Positions 1 through 9,920 are shown, numbered from the stretch's first letter. The stretch is DNA of 64,000 nucleotides from Chaetoceros tenuissimus (GCA_021927905.1 BLLK01000051.1:930001-994000); one strand, 5' to 3'. Program-made: numbers and translations. Notes: a model not told the origin generated them from the letters alone.

Positions 1-48
1 TTCTTTTTTCGCATCCTTCTGCTTGCTTCTTTTTCCTTTCTTTCCCAT
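1..48 (-). CDS. 5' exon of a MYND-TPR family gene, cut by window edge
   Basis: The minus strand carries an ATG at 48 followed by a lysine-rich reading frame (MGKKGKRSKQKDAKKE) that runs off the left edge. The peptide is nearly identical to exon 1 of the MYND gene at 2700-3978, which also begins MGKKGKRSKQKDAKKE and then splices into a long second exon. This is therefore the first exon of another family member, whose zinc finger lies outside the window. It diverges from the F-box-like gene starting at 742, the same arrangement as the 3978/4721 pair. The start is supported by family alignment; the splice donor is not visible here. Confidence 0.75.
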   Translation of the reverse strand, partial: MGKKGKRSKQKDAKKE

Positions 49-741
49 GCTAGCTACGTATGCAATCTATACAGTGATAGACATGAGTTGAAGTTGTGGA
101 CTTAGGAGAGTTGTTCCAAATTCAAGTGAATCCTTTTCTCTGTTTTGAAATGTTCCTTCGTCACTGGAACAACACCAGGAACAAAATGAAGCAAAAAGAA
201 TCTCCTCCATTTTGGCGCCAAAAAGCTCAGCATCGCAAATGGCCTCTTGTCTTGTTCGGCTCTCTTTGGAAAATCGAAGAGACTGTTCAACAATACAAAG
301 TGTCCCCTTGATACCTATGACAGGTTCATCTATAGAATATTCTATTTATTTATAAATATATCTGTGGAAGGTATAATGAGGTAATTTACAAATAAATTCT
401 ATCTTGTTGTCGATGAAGTCAACTGATAGTGCGACTTTTCAGTCTCACCTTTTCCCACAGCCCCAGATGATTCGATTCAATTGCAATTTCAATTGAAGTT
501 AACACTCCTCCAGTTCAATCCACGCATTTATAGGCCAATCACAGTATTTAGAACAGTAGAGACACAAATGTAAGAAATCTTGGCATCTCTTCGAAGAACG
601 ATGCTAGCAGCTAGCCTAGTTGTCTCATTATCTACGAATCTTGCAGCGGTCTTATTCTATCTAGTCTTCAAATTGCCTCGGAATCACGCACATTCATACA
701 CAACTGAAACTAACGTCACTTTTCTTTCCTTACTTTATTAG
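49..741. other. Divergent intergenic region between MYND and F-box-like genes
   Basis: No convincing gene. The region aligns in patches with 3979-4720, the equivalent spacer of the second module. Shared patches include the sequence around 100-300 (with a GGCGCC palindrome), a patch near 540-610 containing 'gaacagtagagacacaaatg', and the pyrimidine-rich stretch ending in tattag just before the F-box start. It probably holds a bidirectional promoter for both genes. The open frames at 96-311 are part of this duplicated spacer and show no family resemblance. Confidence 0.6.
210..223. promoter_or_regulatory. Perfect GGCGCC palindrome (E2F-like) upstream of MYND gene
   Basis: TTTTGGCGCCAAAA is a perfect 14-bp palindrome about 160 bp upstream of the MYND start at 48. 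The same core occurs at 4150-4159 and 54383-54395, at similar distances upstream of two other MYND genes. It contains TTTTGGCGCC, which resembles the E2F/DP site TTTSSCGC. The repeated position is seen directly; the binding factor is inferred. Confidence 0.5.
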
Positions 742-1932
742 ATGGAGATGGTAACTGATGAATACCTCGAAAAGCTGAATAATGCGATACCATATAATGA
801 TAGAGTTCATGAGGGTCCAACTATTGAAGATCTTAGAGGACTTGCCATCAAACTCTTAAAAAAAGGAAACGGACCACCTGCTATTGCGGATTCGAGTGCT
901 CCTACAATCAATGTGATCGCTGATTTTGGCACCTGCTGTAATCAAATTAGATTGCTTTGGTGGGATAGCTTGAGCGGTACTAAGAATGTATCCATGTCAT
1001 ATTGCAATGACTTCCTCGAAGATATGGGTTTCGATATTCCCAGTTCGGAAAAGCATTACGTTTGGAGATACAAAGAGTCAGAGGCAACTATTCACATTGG
1101 AGAAGCTAATATTGACAGAGCCCTTTATGATATCGGTGTTCAAATGGTTCTTAGAGTTATGAAAGAGGGCCTCATTCGACGTATCTTTGACAATCGCAGG
1201 TATGCAAATGAAAACTATTCTATCTTTGATGATGATAGGATTCCTAAGAACGTAGACGAAGGACTTGCATGGAACAGACATGAGGAAGAAAAGAGTCTGC
1301 TGAAAATAAGCGATTTTGATTCTCCCGCTTCATATAACAAAGAAGTAATGCGCCTCTTTTCCATCGCGAAGAAGAAGATTTTACTTTCAACTCTAAAGTC
1401 GAGGTTTTTAGAAAATGCGACTAGAATGGTATCAAAAGAGGTGCATTTTTCTGATACAATAGTATCTGATGACTGCAACTGCCTTTTACTTTCTCTGCCA
1501 TTGGAAATTCAGAAGAGGATTTTATTTTGTCTGTGTAGTAACAAAATGTATGCGGAGAATCGTCCATGCCATTGGCGTTGCAATGAAAATATGGGGTGTT
1601 ACAAAATGAAGGAATTGGTACAATTCGGCTTGACATCCAAATCTTGTCATTAGATCTTTTACAACGTTATTCACTCTTTCCAAGCGGATGAGAATATGTG
1701 TAAAGTTGATGCTGATAGAGAAGAAAAAGTGGTTCGTTTCCACCACTTTGATGAGTTCTTTGAAGGTATGACACCTCATGATATTACTCGAGATTATGAT
1801 GAGTTGGTCTGTCGTAGAGAACATGGTGTGTGTATATGTCATAACGTACACTTTGACATCCGAAAGGAGTCTTGGTTTGAGAAAAACAAGTTGGTGGTTT
1901 GGGAGGATGATGAATTTGTAGTAGTGTCGTGA
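742..1932 (+). pseudogene. F-box-like protein gene interrupted by one in-frame TAG
   Basis: A 303-residue frame from the ATG at 742 ends at TAG 1651-1653, but the same frame stays open afterwards to TGA at 1930-1932. Both parts align with the intact paralogue at 4721-5875. There the residues are FGLASKSCYKIF; here they read FGLTSKSCH, stop, IF, so a lysine codon has become TAG. An F-box-like helix (LSLPLEIQKRIL) lies near residue 250 and survives in the truncated product; the last ~90 residues, including the FHHFDEFFEGMT segment, would be lost. Otherwise the frame is intact, so this is a young pseudogene, a truncated functional allele, a readthrough gene or a base-calling error. It diverges from the MYND exon at 1-48. 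Partners are unknown; F-box proteins normally bind Skp1 in SCF ubiquitin ligases. Confidence 0.75.
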
Positions 1933-2699
1933 GTATTTGCATGCTGGGAATTTAGTACTTTTGAGATGAGACTTTTGATTTGTGCTCCATGCTCACTTTG
2001 GGGAAATTGAATTCATATCCTTGAAATAATGTTGAATATAAAGTACAGCATGTTGCTTGAAAAGACATACTTGAATTCCTTTTTCTGTATTTCAAAATAA
2101 TTGTCTATCATTGTTCCCTTACACTATCTGGATGTAATGGAGGTAATGATTTCGCATCCAGCATATCCGCTGGACTCCTGAATTTCGCCATTATAATCTT
2201 TATATCAATCCATTATCTCCAAGTCATATGAAGTAGACATTCACAAAGTTCATTTCTTTTCTTTGAAGTCGCAATGTGCGATATAGCTAAGTAATGAAGA
2301 ATCTGATTGCTGAGTGTTGACAAGGAGAACTAGGGGAGAAAACTTTAAGCACGAGTAGAATTACTGTTCTACTATTCAACATTTTCTGTCATCTCATTAC
2401 TAGTATGAAAATATGGAATGGGAAACGATAAGGATATATGTGAAATTCAAAATCTGATTCAAAAGAAGAATGATAAGCGAAGAAAATGCTGAAATTTTCC
2501 ATACTGAGGCAAATGATTCATAGCGTATTCTTGAAACAAACGATACCATAATTCTTTACATCATTCTATTAGGTCAGATTAGTTCTATCTATGAAAATAA
2601 ATGCCATTGTGATTTTCAAAACTCTGTGTGATGATATAAATCCTATTCATGATGATTACATAGAATCGTATGTCAAACTTAGGTCTTTCTTTATAAATC
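1933..2699. other. Convergent intergenic region, no gene seen
   Basis: AT-rich spacer between the 3' ends of the F-box-like gene and the next MYND gene. Short frames such as the one at 2591-2818 overlap the neighbouring 3' end and show no recognisable protein. I see no RNA gene or clear repeat. Confidence 0.5.
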
Positions 2700-3978
2700 C
2701 TACATCTGTTTTTCAAGAGGAAAGCGCTTGTTCTTCAAGCCCAATCCATACTCGAGAAACTTTAGACATTCTCTATCATAGCGTCTTTTCATCCTCGACT
2801 CTTTCTCTTCGTCTTTGAGATCCCTTGCTCGTGTGTATTTTCTGCAAACCTTGTAGAGAGGACACAGAATCTCATGACCAATATGCATCCCCATTACTGC
2901 CTCTTTTTTCCAGGTCATTCGCTGATGGTCAATACTACAATAACAAACCACACGGCAGCCACTACATAAGTATTGCACTTCGGTGGAGGTAACAGCTTGG
3001 TCGCATGTGCAACAATTACTCATTTTTATTTCCCAGCGTTCAGATGATACCTTCTTTGAAGAGCGGTAAATGAAAACACCAACCATTTTTGTAGCCATAA
3101 TGATGCTCGTTTGTTTAGAATTTTTGCCGTAAGCGATTGCTTGATTGCAAATAAGATAGTACCACTGTGCTAGTACCAAGCAATATTCAGAACTACCATA
3201 ACTAGAAAAGTTACCATCTGGTGGATACTCTGTCATTAATGAGTCAATGAGGTCATTGATTCTTCCGATATCTTCATTTCTCATTTCCGATCGCTTATGG
3301 AAGTCTACTCTGTATTGTTCAAGGTACGTCAATGCTAGAGACAACTTTCTCTTTAGCGTAGTACTCCGTGTCTGAGACTGAATCGTCATTTCTAGTCTAA
3401 TTGCTGAATCAAACTGCTTATGAGCTCTAAATGCGAGTACAGCGTCTGTAAAAATAAGCGCATAGAAAACGAGATCTCTATCTTCATGTAAGATGTAATG
3501 AATAAAATCTGAAAGTTGGCATTCTTGCCCACTTAGTCTCAACATGATAAGCTGATAATAAAGTGAGGCAGTACTTCTAAATGTTGGATGGCCATGTCTA
3601 GGATTTGCCTTGATGTAGTTGTAGCAATCAATCGCTGCCTTGTAATTCCATCTTCGGTACTCTGAAGTCATTAGCGTACAGAATACATTTATCTGCTCTT
3701 CTCTGGTGTAGACTATCAATTCCTTCTTTGATTCTAAAAGTCGAATGGCCTGTTTTATCTGACTGACACCTGTAGAAAACAAAGCCTTCTCTAGGTCGTC
3801 CAAAGCTCCATTCATTAAAATATCACTCTCCCTGATAACTGAAGAAGGAAGTTGAATGATTTCAGTAAAGAATTTCATGAATTTACTATGTTCATTAGAC
3901 CTAGATCATTCCAAACTTACTCTTGTCTGCTTCTTTCTTCGCATCCTTCTGCTTGCTTCTCTTTCCTTTCTTCCCCAT
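2700..3978 (-). CDS. MYND zinc-finger protein with N-terminal TPR-like helices, two exons
   Basis: Exon 1 is 3978-3921 (MGKKGKRSKQKDAKKEADK plus one base). The intron 3920-3839 begins GTAAGT and ends CTTCTTCAG; exon 2 is 3838-2700. The joined frame gives 398 residues. The middle is alpha-helical and TPR-like (for example YNYIKANPRHG, FRAHKQFDSAIRLEM, ALTYLEQYRVDF). Near the C-terminus is a MYND zinc finger: CCTC, then CSGC, YC and SIDH, closing at GHEILC. The spacing before the last ligands is longer than in a classical MYND, and one ligand is His rather than Cys. MYND domains bind proline-rich peptides and recruit partners; no SET domain is present. It diverges from the F-box-like gene at 4721 across a spacer with a GGCGCC palindrome. 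Function is unknown; an adaptor role is inferred. Confidence 0.85.
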
Positions 3979-4720
3979 AGCAGCGACTTTTGCAATCTAA
4001 CAGTGGTTGGACATTAGTTGTGTTTGCAATCTATACAGTTGTAGACAATAGTTGTGGACCTAGGAGAGATTGTCCGACTGCCTTCCTTTGATTGTTTTTA
4101 ACCCCACTGCTGTGCTGCAACTTTTGGAACAAAAAGAAGCTCCTCACTTTTGGCGCCAAGACTGAATTTCTGTTCCCAAATGGCCTCTCCTCTTTTTTGG
4201 CTCTCTTTGGAAAATAGAGGACCGTCCAACAATACAAGTGTTCCATTTGCACAAGGCATTTCGACCTATAATCTTTTATGTAACTAGTAGCATATATGAT
4301 GGAGATATGGTAGATATATCAAGTAAATACAGTGCAATTGTATATAACCAAATTCTAAAATGTCTTGTCTTTTGGTGTCAATGAAGTGTCAATTAAGTCA
4401 ACTGATACTGCGACTTTTTCCTGTTCAACTCACACTGTTCCTTTTTTGCTTTTGCACTATTTTGAAATCACAGCGTAGCGATCTTGCAAATTGAATTACC
4501 GGCTTATTTCACAGCACCTGTATCCTATCACAAGCATCTAGAACAGTAGAGACACAAATGTAAGACAGAAATCTTGGCTTCCCCGAGAAGAACGATGCTA
4601 GCTAGCCTAGTTGCGGTTGTGCTTGTTCTAGCTAGCTACATCCTTCCTTAGATACAGCGAAAATGCGTACATTCATTCACTACAGTAACTGACGTCTCTT
4701 TTCTTTCCTCATTTTATTAG
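3979..4720. other. Divergent intergenic region, copy 2 of the module spacer
   Basis: Spacer between the MYND start at 3978 and the F-box-like start at 4721. Patches match 49-741: the segment around 4050-4250, 'agaacagtagagacacaaatgtaag' near 4545, and the pyrimidine-rich run ending in tattag before the ATG. I see no gene. The final pyrimidine tract resembles a splice acceptor directly before each F-box ATG, so a 5'UTR intron is possible. Confidence 0.55.
4150..4159. promoter_or_regulatory. TTGGCGCCAA palindrome upstream of MYND gene
   Basis: Perfect 10-bp palindrome about 170 bp upstream of the MYND start at 3978. It sits inside sequence that also matches the spacer of the first module on both sides ('ggaacaaaa', 'aaatggcctct', 'tctctttggaaaat'). 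Retention of the core amid diverged flanks suggests a binding site, possibly for E2F/DP; this is inference. Confidence 0.5.
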
Positions 4721-5875
4721 ATGGCAACTGAAGAATATCTCAAAAAGCTGAACAAAGTACTTCCCGTTGGTGATTACGATGAAGAGCCAACTATGAATGG
4801 ACTTCGAGCTCATGGTATCCGATGCCTCATTCGTAAAAAGGAACCGCCAGTTATTGTGGATCCTAGTGCTCCCACAATAAATGTGATTGCCGATAGTGAA
4901 TACTGTAGTGCTTTCCCTGAATTGAATCTGTTTGAAGTGGAGACTTTGAAAGGGTCTTGTTGGGATTCCAACATCTGCATGGCATACTTCAATGATGTGG
5001 TGAAATTAATGGGTATCGATATTCCCAATTCGGAAATTCATTACATTTGGAGACACCAGAAGGCTGAAGCTAAAATTCATTTAGGAGAAGCAAATATTGA
5101 TAGAGCGATTTACGATATTAGTGTCCAAATGGTTCTCACCAAAATGAAGGAAGGTCTCCTGAGGCGTGTATTTGGTTATGACTTTTTTTCTGATCTCATA
5201 TTTGGTGACTATAACGAAACAGTTCCGACTGAGGTAAATGAAGATCTTGTCTGGAAACAGTACGAAGAAGAAAAAAGTAAAGTGAATAGAAGCGATTTTG
5301 ATGACAGTAGAACATACGACGAAAAGGTGAAGAGCCTATTCGACAATGCAAAGAGAAGAGTGATGCTCCCAACTCTAAAGTCAAGGCTGCTACAAAATGT
5401 CAATACCATGCTTTCGCGAGAGGGTTTTGTTTCTAAACAGGCGTCATCTGACAACAGCAACAATCACTTTCTTGCTCTACCAACTGAAATTCAAACAAAG
5501 ATTTTGCTTTATCTTCATGAACCTGGAAGCAAGAGGGACCCGATGGAATGTAAAAAAATCATGAGCTTGGTCACCTTTGGTTTAGCATCTAAATCTTGCT
5601 ACAAAATATTTTGCAAAACAATTCATTCCATCAAAGAAAATACCGACATCGACGAGGATCAAGGAGAGAAACTTGTTCGTTTCCACAACTTCAATGATTT
5701 GTTTGAAGGAATGACTATTCAAGAGATCGCCTTGGCATTTGATGAGTTGGTTTTGCATGGAGACTATTGCGGAAGTTTCTTTTGCGTTGACTCAGATGTT
5801 GAGATCTGTAGAAGTTATTTTGAGAAAGATAAATTGAACGTCGCTAGTGTTGGTGAACCTTGGTGGGGAATGTGA
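4721..5875 (+). CDS. F-box-like protein, intact paralogue
   Basis: An uninterrupted 384-residue frame. The N-terminal two thirds are helical and unrecognised, with a conserved block EAKIHLGEANIDRAIYDI shared with the gene at 742. Around residues 248-265 is an F-box-like start (LALPTEIQTKILLYL), followed by a helical segment and the FHNFNDLFEGMTIQEI block near residue 325. F-box proteins normally link substrates to Skp1-cullin ligases; the substrate-binding part is not a known repeat. The ATG is the first in frame and follows the tattag sequence conserved with the paralogue. It diverges from the MYND gene at 2700-3978, so the two are probably co-expressed. The F-box call is moderate; the family call rests on the paralogue pair. 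Confidence 0.8.
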   Translation: MATEEYLKKLNKVLPVGDYDEEPTMNGLRAHGIRCLIRKKEPPVIVDPSAPTINVIADSEYCSAFPELNLFEVETLKGSCWDSNICMAYFNDVVKLMGIDIPNSEIHYIWRHQKAEAKIHLGEANIDRAIYDISVQMVLTKMKEGLLRRVFGYDFFSDLIFGDYNETVPTEVNEDLVWKQYEEEKSKVNRSDFDDSRTYDEKVKSLFDNAKRRVMLPTLKSRLLQNVNTMLSREGFVSKQASSDNSNNHFLALPTEIQTKILLYLHEPGSKRDPMECKKIMSLVTFGLASKSCYKIFCKTIHSIKENTDIDEDQGEKLVRFHNFNDLFEGMTIQEIALAFDELVLHGDYCGSFFCVDSDVEICRSYFEKDKLNVASVGEPWWGM

Positions 5876-6087
5876 ATTATCGAAATAGTTGAATCTTGAC
5901 TAGTGGCATAGAGTCCGATCCGAAAGTGGGCTCAGTGAAAGCAAATGCAAGTTCGAGATTTCTATCTAAGGTAAAGGAAGCCTAACGTTAGACCAAAAGG
6001 CAAAACATTATGTGGATTACCAAGTACCGTTGATGGGTTGGGTTATTCCTATTATAAACGAAAGTAAAGGCACTTCAAATTCGCAAG

Positions 6088-6187
6088 GGAAGCACTTTTC
6101 TTTCAAGCCTAGTCCATCCTCAAGAAACTTTGTAATACTCTACCCCAGCGTCTTTCCACCCCTGCCTCTTCGTTCTTTCTTCCCCAT
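6088..6187 (-). pseudogene. MYND gene relic: C-terminal codons joined to start codon
   Basis: The minus strand carries a decayed copy of a MYND-TPR gene with its middle deleted. About 6090-6175 resembles the 3' coding end of the gene at 6356 ('tttcaagcc.a.tccat.ctc.agaaa', then 'agcgtcttt'). It runs directly into sequence resembling the exon 1 start of the gene at 2700-3978 ('ttcttccccatcgcagctactttt' compared with 'ttcttccccatagcagcgactttt'). The ATG would be at 6187. The rest of the 5876-6355 spacer shows nothing else. Confidence 0.6.
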
Positions 6188-6355
6188 CGCAGCTACTTTT
6201 TTATTCTTTCTGAACTCAGTTACTTTTAAGTATAGCTGAGCACAAATATAGAGCGGATGTTCCGAGTGAAAATGTTCTTCATGAAAGTATCTTGTTCATG
6301 AGAGGATAGAATAAAAGTATGTTACTTCAAAAGTAATCATCAAATTTCTGTGTTC

Positions 6356-7592
6356 TCAGAAGCTACGAAGGTTGAAAAATAGGGATTGATATTCACAAGG
6401 AATGCATTTGTTTTTCAAGCCCAATCCATACTCGAGAAAATTTCTACATTCTCTTCTGAAGCGTCTTTGCATCCTTGATTTTTTCTTTTCGTCTCCGTAG
6501 TTCCTTGCGATAGTGCATTTTCTATAAGCTTTGTAGAGAGGACACAGAATCTCATGACCAATACGCATTCCACTCACTGCCTCCTTTTTCCAAGTCATTC
6601 GCTGATGGTCAATACTACAGTAACGTGCTATTCGGCAGCCACTGCATACGTATTGTACCTCGGTGGAGGTGACAGCTTGGTCGCACGTGAAACATCTTTG
6701 AAAAGGTAGTAATTTGGATGCACATTCAAGGTATGATTCAATCATTTCTGAAGCCCCATCAATCAGTTGTTTTTCTGCCTTGTCGTCATCAAATACAGGA
6801 TGAATAATGTAGTACCACTGTGCAAGTACCAAGGCATATTCAGAACTGCGATGATCATTCGGAGGATACTCTACCTGCATTGATGTAATAAAGACATTCA
6901 AGTCACGGACAAAATTCTTTCGAATATCTTTCTTGCTCCTTTGTAATCCTTTGAATTCTATTCTGTATTGCTCGAGGTAAGTCAATGCCAAAGACAACTT
7001 GGTCTCTAGTACATTACTCCGCATTAGAGATCCTAACGCCATTTCTAATCGAATTGCAGATTCAAAGTGCTTATGAGCTCTAAATGTGAAAACAGCCTCT
7101 TCGAAAAAGTTACCAATTGCTTTATTGCCACTCTTGTACTCCTGTTCGATTTTGCTTACGAAATCTGAAAGTTGGAACTCCTGACCACTAAGTCTCAACA
7201 TAATCAATTGATAATAAAGCGAGACTTCCTCTGTACATGATGCACTGCTCTTCATGGAACATAAGCAATCGATTGCTGCATTGTAATTTCTTCTATAATA
7301 CTCAAGAGTAAACAGAAGAATATATGCTGTAGTGTAGACCCTCAACTCCTTCTTTGATTCTAAATGTCGAATGACCTTTCTATACTGATCGGCAGCATTT
7401 GATAACAAACAATCATCGTGGAGCTTCGATGCTACTTTCATTAGCTTGTTGCCTTTGATAAGGACTGAAGAAGGGAGTTAAGTATGGACACGAGGCAAAC
7501 TACAAATCAATTGATAAACAGCACTGGTACTCACACTTGTTTGCATCCTTCGAAGCAGCATTGCATTTGCTTTTCTTTCCTTTCTTCCCCAT
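6356..7592 (-). CDS. MYND zinc-finger protein with TPR-like helices, two exons
   Basis: Exon 1 is 7592-7535 (MGKKGKKSKCNAASKDANK plus one base). The intron 7534-7465 begins GTGAGT and ends CCCTTCTTCAG; exon 2 is 7464-6356. The product is 388 residues. TPR-like helices fill the first 270 residues (YYRRNYNAAIDC, FRAHKHFESAIRLEM, ALTYLEQYRIEF). The MYND finger is complete: CFTC, CSGC, YC, SIDH and GHEILC, with the same extended spacing as its paralogues. A basic tail follows. It has no divergent F-box partner and its upstream region lacks the GGCGCC palindrome, so it may be regulated differently from the paired copies. An exon 1 relic at 9752-9789 resembles this gene most. Role unknown. Confidence 0.85.
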
Positions 7593-8147
7593 GGTAATAG
7601 ATAAGGCTTGAATTTCTGATCTCGTTTTGATATCAAAGTTTGAGAAGCTTCAACACTTGCTTCAGTAATCCGAATTATTTCGAATTTCTAAATGGCCTAC
7701 TCAGTTTGGGCTTGACAGGCTTGTCAAATATTGTGAATGCTTTCCAATACATGCTTTGTACAGAGTCACGAAAAATACATTGGTCTCATTGAAAATTGTT
7801 TCTTTACAGTATTATATGGATCCTAGTCCTTCACCTTCAATTATGAATACAATAAATGAAAGAATAATCAATATTTCACCGTACAAATTATAAATTCAAG
7901 GACAGCATAGGTACGACTCCGAAGATTTTCCGGAGAAATAGATTGTCCGATACTTTTGTGTATACGTACACAAAGGGAAGGGTAAAAGAGAAGGGTAGAA
8001 ATCACATTATTTCGTAATTTCGTTGGGGCTCTTCCATCATCTTGTGATTGGGGTTCTTCCCATTCCTTCTTTTCTCTATTCTCTATTTCTATTCTCCACA
8101 TACCGAACCCTACAATCCTACATCATCTTTCAGTCATAAAACAAAAC
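7593..8147. other. Divergent intergenic region, no gene seen
   Basis: AT-rich spacer between the MYND start at 7592 and the receptor start at 8148. Part of the first 100 bases recurs, diverged, next to the exon 1 relic at 9752-9789. The small frame at 7868-8101 shows no family features. Confidence 0.5.
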
Positions 8148-9721
8148 ATGTCGAATTATGAAGTCGAGAAATTATACAGTCTACAAATATGTGGGGCATC
8201 CATTTCACTGATAGCATCTTCAACCATTGTCTTCGTATCAAGGAAATCATTCTTTGTAGTTTTCAACTCAGACCAAGCTTCGGAAACGGACGCAAGAGAT
8301 AAAATATGCACACCTTACAGACGAGTTTTGATTGGAATTTCCTTCGTGGATATGTTACAATCACTCTCGTTAGTGATTGGTCCAATCATCACTCCATCAG
8401 GTTCGACGCCTTGGGGTCGAGGAAATATAGCTTCATGCGAGACGTTTGGGTTTCTTTTCCTCATGGCAAGTCTTGCGGCTCCAATATTTGTTGTACTTTT
8501 GAATTTTTACTTCCTGTGTAAGATCAAGTATAAATGAGCAACGAGAAATTTCGAGAGACGTACGAAAAGAGAGCGTATGCTTTAATTTGGTTGTTTGTTG
8601 GACTCACAAGTCTAGCTGCACTATTTACTGGAAGTATCAACAATATTCCCTCTGGAAGTGCGTGCCATGTTTCATCCATACCATATGGATGTCGGGATGA
8701 TCCAGATATTGAATGTGTGAGAGGTGGGCAAACTGTTCTCGTATTCATTTTCATTCATGTCATAACGTCCATATTTTCCCTTTTTTCTGTGGTGATTCTA
8801 TTGACAATCATTTGTCGACAAGTTTTGCATAGAGAATCCATTTCTCACGGAGGTAGCGAGAATTTGAGTAAACGATGGTGTCGATTTTGTAGACTCATCT
8901 CACATGTGTTCCAACGTCATGATGATGAAACTGACAACATGTACATGTCTAGAATGTATCTCTCTCAAATGTTGATACAGGCTCTACTATATACATTTGT
9001 CTTTGTCTTCACATTTCTTGGAACGTGGATCTCGTCTAGTTATAGGATATTTGGTAAGACACCACCACAATGGAACCTGTATATATTTTACTGGTGGTTT
9101 CCTTTTGGCGGAGCATTGAATATTCTTGTGTTGACAAGGCCCAAAATTCGTGTCCTCCGTATGCAACATCCAGATTTGAGTTGGTTTCAATCCTTTTGCT
9201 TAGTTTTGAAGGCAGGTGTAGATATTCCAGACGAAGAAAAGATTGCAAAAATTCAGAGTGAATGCGATTCCCCTAAAATTGTAAAGACTGGTCCTTCTTC
9301 CAATGTACACAGTTCAATAGGAAGTGTAAGTCAATCTGGAGAAGGTAACGAGACCGATGTAGACATTGAATACCTCTTTTGCTGTTGGGGATTATGGTAC
9401 ACACAGTTTGATTATAGTGAGGATGTAATGCATTCAAGTGAAGTTTCATCTTATCACGATGATGTTGATGATAATAATGATGATGAAGAAGATACCATGC
9501 CTGTATCTTCAAAAAGACAACAAATGAATAGAGGAACCAGTTTAAGAAACAATGTTCATAATAGTACTTTGGAAAGTATAGTAGAAGAAGGAGTGAACTC
9601 TAAAATTGGTTCAGTGGATGATGCTGAGCACATTGTAGATCATTGTGACTACTCCTATTATCAACATGTTTTGAATCTGGTGGATGGCGATGGAAACATT
9701 GACTTCTTTTTTACTAATTAA
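8148..9721 (+). pseudogene. Seven-transmembrane receptor-like (GPCR) gene with a one-base frameshift
   Basis: Two overlapping frames, 8148-8537 and 8534-9721, together encode one protein of about 524 residues. Seven hydrophobic helices follow in order: ICGASISLIASSTIVFV, RVLIGISFVDMLQSL, GFLFLMASLAAPIFVV, ALIWLFVGLTSLAALF, VLVFIFIHVITSIFSLF, ALLYTFVFVFTFLGTW and YIFYWWFPFGGALNIL. There is a cysteine at the third helix (SCETFGF) and cysteines in the second outer loop (CHVSSIPYGC), as in GPCRs. Three helices precede the break and four follow. At 8532-8537 the text AAATGA stops frame 1, while one extra A would give KYKMSNEK continuously. A deleted base, an assembly error in the A-run or programmed slippage could explain it. 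The C-tail is acidic and serine-rich. If intact it would signal at the plasma membrane; ligand unknown. Confidence 0.75.
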
Positions 9722-9751
9722 AGAACTAAATAACTTTTCTACATCTATCAT

Positions 9752-9789
9752 AGCAGCATTGCGTTTACTTCTCTTTCCTTTTCCCCCAT
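9752..9789 (-). pseudogene. Relic of MYND-TPR exon 1
   Basis: On the minus strand from 9789, ATGGGGGAAAAGGAAAGAGA and the bases after it match exon 1 of the gene at 6356-7592, with a one-base loss that shifts the frame and leads to TGA within 14 codons. Upstream sequence to about 9840 also resembles the region upstream of 7592 ('gaagaagctt' near the same distance). No MYND body follows; the receptor gene occupies the downstream side. It is a fragment of a past duplication. Confidence 0.6.
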
Positions 9790-9920
9790 AGTAGCTTTGT
9801 TTCTTAGATCTTGTTTCGAAAGTTGAAGAAGCTTAACATTATCATGATCCTATGCTCCTCAACAAAAGCAAACATACAATTAATTTTTTAATTTACCCCC
9901 AAACCCCAAAGAATCCAGTA

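Noticed and set aside
96-311. Overlapping short frames on both strands upstream of the F-box-like gene
   Set aside because: They lie in the duplicated spacer and show no conserved protein pattern; the DNA rather than the frame is conserved.
600-741. Open frame from the ATG at 601 into the F-box-like start
   Set aside because: The paralogous spacer has a stop in this frame, so an N-terminal extension is not conserved.
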